In this document: piece after piece, positions 5,507 to 8,944 of the stretch | How the letters are laid out: every line of letters begins with the position of its first letter | Numbering within the stretch: position 1 is the first letter of the stretch | Origin: CAXXOK01 sp964497495 | Lineage (GTDB): Bacteria > Bacillota > Clostridia > Christensenellales > Aristaeellaceae | Length of the DNA stretch: 8,944 nt | Direction of reading: 5' to 3' | Assembly (NCBI GenBank): GCA_964497495.1 | Contig: CAZCCZ010000071.1 | Coordinates: 1 to 8,944, forward strand | The notes under the pieces: model-generated | The model's database searches: none | Told to the model about the DNA's origin: nothing | The model's input: only the letters and a program-made list of their open reading frames with translations | Made by a program: the position numbers and the translations under genes

Positions 5507-6439
5507 TCAGGCGTTCTTCGTCCAGCGTTCGAATTCCTCGTCCGTAGCCAGCACACGGTGCGTGCCTTCCAGCAGATGTTGCGTGCCCCTGGTGTAATCT
5601 ACGCCGAATTTCCGGTAGTCGTAGCTCATGGCCTGACGGCGCTTCTCCACCACCGGGTTGGGGTGCGGTATGGCGGAAAGCAAGCTTTGCGTGTACGGGT
5701 GGATGGGACGCTGAAAGATCTCGTCCTTGGCGCCCGTCTCTACCAGGTGGCCCATATGCAGCACGCCGATACGGTCGCTGATGTACTTGACCATGCTCAG
5801 GTCGTGGGCGATGAACAGGTACGCGCAACCCGTGTTCTGCTGAATATCCTTCATCAGGTTTACCACCTGCGCCTGTATGCTTACGTCCAGCGCGCTGATG
5901 CACTCATCCGCGATCACGAGTTTCGGCCGCATGATCAGCGCGCGCGCGATGCCCACGCGCTGCCGCTGACCGCCTGAAAACTGATGCGGGTACCGGTCGG
6001 CGTGTTCCGGCGCGAGGCCCACCTGCTCCAGAATTTCGGAAATTTTTTCGTTCCGCTCCTTGCGCGAGCCGTACAGTCGGTGGATATCCAACCCCTGCGC
6101 GATAATGTCGCTTACCTTTTTCCGGGGGTTCAGGCAGGCCATGGGGTCCTGAAAGATCATCTGCATGCCGGTGCGCAGGTGCCGGACTGTGTCACGGCTC
6201 ATCGAACCGCTGATATCCCGTCCGTCGAAGGCGATGGAACCATTCGTGGGGTCGTACAGGCGGATGACGCTGCGCCCGATGGTACTCTTGCCGGAACCGC
6301 TTTCCCCCACAAGCCCGTACGTTTCGCCCGGATAGATTTCGAAGCTCACGCCGTCCACGGCCTTCACCGTGAAGCTACGGCTGATGCGGAAATATTGTTT
6401 CAGATTCTCCACTTTCAGAAGCGGCGTGCGGTCGCTCAT
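5507..6439 (-). CDS. oppF: Oligopeptide ABC transporter ATPase, OppF type
   Basis: This 310-residue protein is one of two ATPases driving peptide import on the inner face of the membrane. Visible motifs: Walker A GESGSGKST (45-53), Q-loop FQD (96-98), signature SGGQRQR (155-161), Walker B LVIADE (174-179) with catalytic Glu179, D-loop SALD, switch His212 in IAHDLSMV, and the C-terminal oligopeptide-transporter region starting HPYTQSLLSAIPHPNP (247-262). Walker B is followed by DECISALD where many OppF proteins have DEPVSALD, a mild variant that should keep activity. No Cys cluster is present in the C-terminal region. The ATG at 6439 overlaps the oppD stop (ATGA), so translation is coupled. 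It is the last gene of the operon before the terminator. The exact peptide preference cannot be read from the sequence. Confidence 0.96.
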   Translation of the reverse strand: MSDRTPLLKVENLKQYFRISRSFTVKAVDGVSFEIYPGETYGLVGESGSGKSTIGRSVIRLYDPTNGSIAFDGRDISGSMSRDTVRHLRTGMQMIFQDPMACLNPRKKVSDIIAQGLDIHRLYGSRKERNEKISEILEQVGLAPEHADRYPHQFSGGQRQRVGIARALIMRPKLVIADECISALDVSIQAQVVNLMKDIQQNTGCAYLFIAHDLSMVKYISDRIGVLHMGHLVETGAKDEIFQRPIHPYTQSLLSAIPHPNPVVEKRRQAMSYDYRKFGVDYTRGTQHLLEGTHRVLATDEEFERWTKNA

Positions 6440-7509
6440 TGGCCCGCCTCCTTTTTCATCCGCTCGATGCGCGCTTTCAGTTCCGCGGGCATTTCCACCT
6501 TCGGCGCGTTCTCGTGCAGAAGCCAGGTTGCGGCGTAATGCGTATCCGATATCTTGAACATGGGCGGCATCAGGCGGTCGTCGATGTTCAGGGCGTAGAT
6601 GTTGCGGGGCGCGAAGGCGTCCCCGTCCTTCTCGTGCATCAGGTTGGGCGGGCTGCCCGGGATGGCGTAAAGGCGGCTGTCGTTCGTGTCCAGATCGGGC
6701 ATGGCGGAAAGAAGGCCCCACGTGTAGGGATGCCGCGGATCGTAGAAAACCTCGTCGATCATACCTTTTTCCACGATATTGCCCGCGTACATGACGTTGA
6801 CGTAATCTGCCACTTTCGCCACCACGCCCAGATCGTGCGTAATGTAGATCACGCTGATGCCCAACTTCGCCTGCACGCTCTTGATGAGTTCCAGAATCTT
6901 GGCCTGTATGGTCACGTCCAGCGCGGTGGTCGGCTCGTCGCAGATCAGCACGTCCGGGTCGCAGGCCAGCGCGATGGCGATGACCACGCGCTGCCGCATG
7001 CCGCCGGAAAGCTGGTGCGGGTAGTTCTTCATTCGCTTCTCGGGTTCCGGTATTCCCACCAGCGTCAGCAGCGACACCGCCTTGTCCCATGCCTTGCCGC
7101 GGCTCACGTGCTCGTGCAGCAGCATTCCTTCGGTAATCTGCTTGCCTACGGACATGGTGGGGTCCAGAGAGGTCATGGGGTCCTGAAACACCATGGCAAT
7201 GTGTCTGCCGTTGATGGTGTGGCGGATGGTCTTCCGGTCCATTTTCAGGATGTCGACCGTCTTTTTCTTGCCGTTTTCCTCGTACGTATAGAGGATTTCA
7301 CCGCCGTTGATCACGCTGTTTTTATCCAGTATGCCCATCACGGCCTTCATGGTCACGCTCTTCCCGGAGCCGCTTTCCCCCACGACGGCCACGGTCTCGC
7401 CCTTGTGCAGGTCGAGGTCTACGCCCCGGATGGCGTGCACGTCTCCTCCCGTTGTCTGGAAACTGACGTCCAGCCCGCGGATGGAAATGATCACTTCGTT
7501 ATCGGTCAT
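6436..7509 (-). CDS. oppD: Oligopeptide ABC transporter ATPase, OppD type
   Basis: The second ATPase of the importer has 357 residues, typical for OppD/AmiE. It shows Walker A GESGSGKS (44-51), Q-loop VFQDPMTSLDP (107-117), signature LSGGMRQR (167-174), Walker B VLICDEPTTALD (187-198) and switch His225 in YITHDLGVV. The oligopeptide C-terminal domain begins at HPYTWGLLSAMPDL (260-273) and continues with GSPPNLMHEKDGDAFAPRN (285-303) and THYAATWLLHENAPKVE (323-339). The cysteines that hold an iron-sulfur cluster in many OppD/DppD proteins (around C-x4-PRC) are replaced by Asp and Asn here, the form I associate with Gram-positive OppD/AmiE. The ATG at 7509 is 4 bases after the oppC stop, with an AGGAGAGGTGAG ribosome binding site inside the oppC end. 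Confidence 0.96.
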   Translation of the reverse strand: MTDNEVIISIRGLDVSFQTTGGDVHAIRGVDLDLHKGETVAVVGESGSGKSVTMKAVMGILDKNSVINGGEILYTYEENGKKKTVDILKMDRKTIRHTINGRHIAMVFQDPMTSLDPTMSVGKQITEGMLLHEHVSRGKAWDKAVSLLTLVGIPEPEKRMKNYPHQLSGGMRQRVVIAIALACDPDVLICDEPTTALDVTIQAKILELIKSVQAKLGISVIYITHDLGVVAKVADYVNVMYAGNIVEKGMIDEVFYDPRHPYTWGLLSAMPDLDTNDSRLYAIPGSPPNLMHEKDGDAFAPRNIYALNIDDRLMPPMFKISDTHYAATWLLHENAPKVEMPAELKARIERMKKEAGQ

Positions 7510-7513
7510 GCGC

Positions 7514-8572
7514 TCACCTCTCCTTCATCTTCGGGTCGAAGGCGTCGCGCAGGCCGTCCGCCAGCATGTTGAAGCACAGCATCAGCAGCGCCAGTACGAT
7601 GACCGGCGGCACGATCTGGAAAGGATGCGTGGTGAAGCTCTTGAACGCGTAGCTGATTAGCGAACCCAGCGAGCACATGGGCTCCGGGATGCCCAGGCCT
7701 ACGAAGCTCAGAAAAGCTTCGGTGAAGATAGCGTTGGGAATGGAGAACATCGTGTTGGTGATCAGCTGGCCGATGATGTTGGGTAAAATTTCGCTGAAAA
7801 TCACGCGGAAATTGGATGCGCCCAGCGTATGGCTGGCCAGCACGAATTCCTGTTCCTTCAGTTTCAGCATCTGCGCCCGCGCGATGCGGCTCATGCCGAT
7901 CCACCCGGTGATCATCAGCGCGATCGTAATGGTCATCAGGCCGGGTTTCAGAATCAGCATCAGGAGCGTCACGATCACCAGCGTCGGAATGCTGTTGATA
8001 ATTTCCGCGAAACGCTGCATCACGGAGTCCACCCTGCCGCCGAAATAACCGGAGATCAGGCCGTAGCTCATGCCCAGCAGCATGTCGATCAGCACGGCCA
8101 CGACGGCGATGTACAGGCTGACGCGCGTGCCCATCCACGTGCGCGTCCAGATATCGCGGCCCAGCGTGTCGGTACCGAACCAGTAATACGAGTCGCTCTT
8201 TTCGCCGGTCTCCTTGTTCACGATATAGGCGTTTTTCACTTTGGTTCCCGTGGAGGTTTTCAGCGTTTCACCGCCGTCGAATATGCCCAGGTTCTCCAGC
8301 CCCTGCACGCGCGGAGCCATGTTGGTCTGCGTGATGTGCGTCTCCTGAAAGGAATAGGGAGAAATCAGAGGCCCGCCCACGGCGAGGATCACGATCAACA
8401 GAATGACGGTCAGGCTGAAAACGGCGCCCTTGTTTTTCCGGAAGCGCGCATAAGCGTCCTTCCAGAAGCTCTGACTGGCGAAGTTCATATCCAGCTTGGT
8501 GCTGTCCGCGCCCTTGAGGATAAAATCGTCGTTTTTAAACTCGATGTTTGCCAGTACGTTCTCGTTAATCAT
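7514..8572 (-). CDS. oppC: Oligopeptide ABC transporter permease, OppC type
   Basis: This 352-residue inner-membrane permease has an OppC-type N terminus: about 45 cytoplasmic residues, then TM1 (about 51-71, VFSLTVILLIVILAVGGPLI). A large outside segment follows (about 72-150), ending in the conserved FGTDTLGRDIWTRTWMGTR (132-150). Five further membrane segments follow, with the ATPase-contact EAA loop near 240-265 (ASHTLGASNFRVIFSEILPN) and the conserved FLSFVGLGIPEP (287-298) and NMLADGLRDAFDP (335-347). The outside insert (about 75-130) is longer than in short Dpp-type permeases and resembles the OppC/AmiD group. AAGGAGG lies 6 bases before the ATG at 8572. The start overlaps the oppB end by 8 bases, so the two permeases are translationally coupled. 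Confidence 0.96.
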   Translation of the reverse strand: MINENVLANIEFKNDDFILKGADSTKLDMNFASQSFWKDAYARFRKNKGAVFSLTVILLIVILAVGGPLISPYSFQETHITQTNMAPRVQGLENLGIFDGGETLKTSTGTKVKNAYIVNKETGEKSDSYYWFGTDTLGRDIWTRTWMGTRVSLYIAVVAVLIDMLLGMSYGLISGYFGGRVDSVMQRFAEIINSIPTLVIVTLLMLILKPGLMTITIALMITGWIGMSRIARAQMLKLKEQEFVLASHTLGASNFRVIFSEILPNIIGQLITNTMFSIPNAIFTEAFLSFVGLGIPEPMCSLGSLISYAFKSFTTHPFQIVPPVIVLALLMLCFNMLADGLRDAFDPKMKER

Positions 8573-8944
8573 GCGGCGCCTCCTTGCTCAGGCGGATGCG
8601 CGGGTCGATGACGCCGTACAGAATATCCACAACCAGCATAATACCGATATACATGGCGCTGTAGATGAAGCTAAGGACGATGACGACGTTATAATCGTTG
8701 GATTGTATGGCGGTCACCAGCAGGCTGCCGATGCCGGGGATGGAGAAGATTTTTTCCACCACCAGGCTGCCCGTCATCAACCCGACGATCAGCGGTGCCA
8801 GAACCGTTACGATGGGGATCAGCGCGTTGCGCAGCACGTGGCGCAGGATCAGTTTCGGGCCGTAAACGCCCTTGCTTTCGGCCAGCAGGATATAATCGCT
8901 GCCCAGCACCTCCAGCATTTCGCTGCGGGTGAAGCGCGCGATGG
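8565..8944 (-). CDS. oppB: Oligopeptide ABC transporter permease, OppB type, C-terminal part
   Basis: The last 125 codons of a permease that enters from the right edge. The visible part begins with IARFTRSEMLEVLGSDYILL and carries the EAA-type coupling loop (LAESKGVYGPKLILRHVLRN), the conserved ALIPIVTVLAPLIVGLMTGS, then VEKIFSIPGIGSLLVTAI and a final membrane segment with VVDILYGVIDPRIR. These are standard features of the binding-protein-dependent permease family, and the position before oppC makes it OppB. It pairs with OppC to form the membrane channel. Its start and the operon promoter lie outside the window, and the peptide-binding protein OppA, if linked, must lie further right. Confidence 0.95.
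   Translation of the reverse strand, partial: IARFTRSEMLEVLGSDYILLAESKGVYGPKLILRHVLRNALIPIVTVLAPLIVGLMTGSLVVEKIFSIPGIGSLLVTAIQSNDYNVVIVLSFIYSAMYIGIMLVVDILYGVIDPRIRLSKEAPHD

Noticed and set aside
5507..7090. A 527-codon minus-strand protein joining extra sequence to the front of OppF
   Set aside because: The first 217 codons are an off-frame reading of oppD. The OppF ATG at 6439 overlaps the oppD stop and begins the family-like sequence.
6439..7572. Long plus-strand frame (377 codons) opposite oppD
   Set aside because: Antisense shadow of a well-supported ABC ATPase with biased composition; the same holds for the plus-strand frames at 2094-2984, 5984-6538 and 7829-8611.

Overview
The window looks like chromosomal DNA from a GC-rich member of the Clostridia (Bacillota). 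The signs are family choice (a DUF1934/YwiB protein, a DUF6485-type cysteine-rich protein, a lamin-tail-domain surface protein, an AmiE/OppD-style oligopeptide transporter), strong AGGAGG-like ribosome binding sites, and near-consensus sigma-A promoters. Base composition is high in G+C throughout, so the antisense frames of the real genes stay open and give long false ORFs. No phage, IS, CRISPR or RNA gene was seen. The genus cannot be fixed from this stretch.

Layout, left to right. (1) 1-252, minus: the first 84 codons of a membrane-anchored protein with a lamin-tail domain, under its own extended -10 promoter. (2) 441-2036, minus: a PyrG-family CTP synthase with its own near-perfect promoter and a strong intrinsic terminator. 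It lacks the glutaminase nucleophile cysteine (Gly instead) and has a rewritten KLDPYINVDPGT motif. (3) 2097-3714, minus: a tightly coupled three-gene unit, DUF1934 protein > unrecognised 175-aa protein > metallo-beta-lactamase-fold hydrolase, with TGATG and ATGA start/stop overlaps. (4) 3788-4699, plus: ispE, a kinase of the MEP isoprenoid pathway and the only convincing plus-strand gene. It starts divergently from the DUF1934 unit and is followed by about 300 bases without a convincing gene and a terminator. (5) 5087-5310, minus: a DUF6485-like small cysteine-rich gene with a good promoter and ribosome binding site but a one-base frameshift. (6) 5507-8944, minus: the end of an oligopeptide ABC transporter operon, oppB (partial) > oppC > oppD > oppF, all translationally coupled or nearly so, ending in a terminator. 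The substrate-binding protein is not in the window.

Most genes are housekeeping or transport functions without an obvious shared pathway. The opp genes form one importer (two permeases, two ATPases), and the DUF1934 unit is co-translated but of unknown joint role. I found no clear new multi-gene system. The points most worth a second look are the glutaminase-dead PyrG homologue, the frameshifted DUF6485 gene with a perfect inverted repeat in its leader, and the unexplained stretch after ispE.
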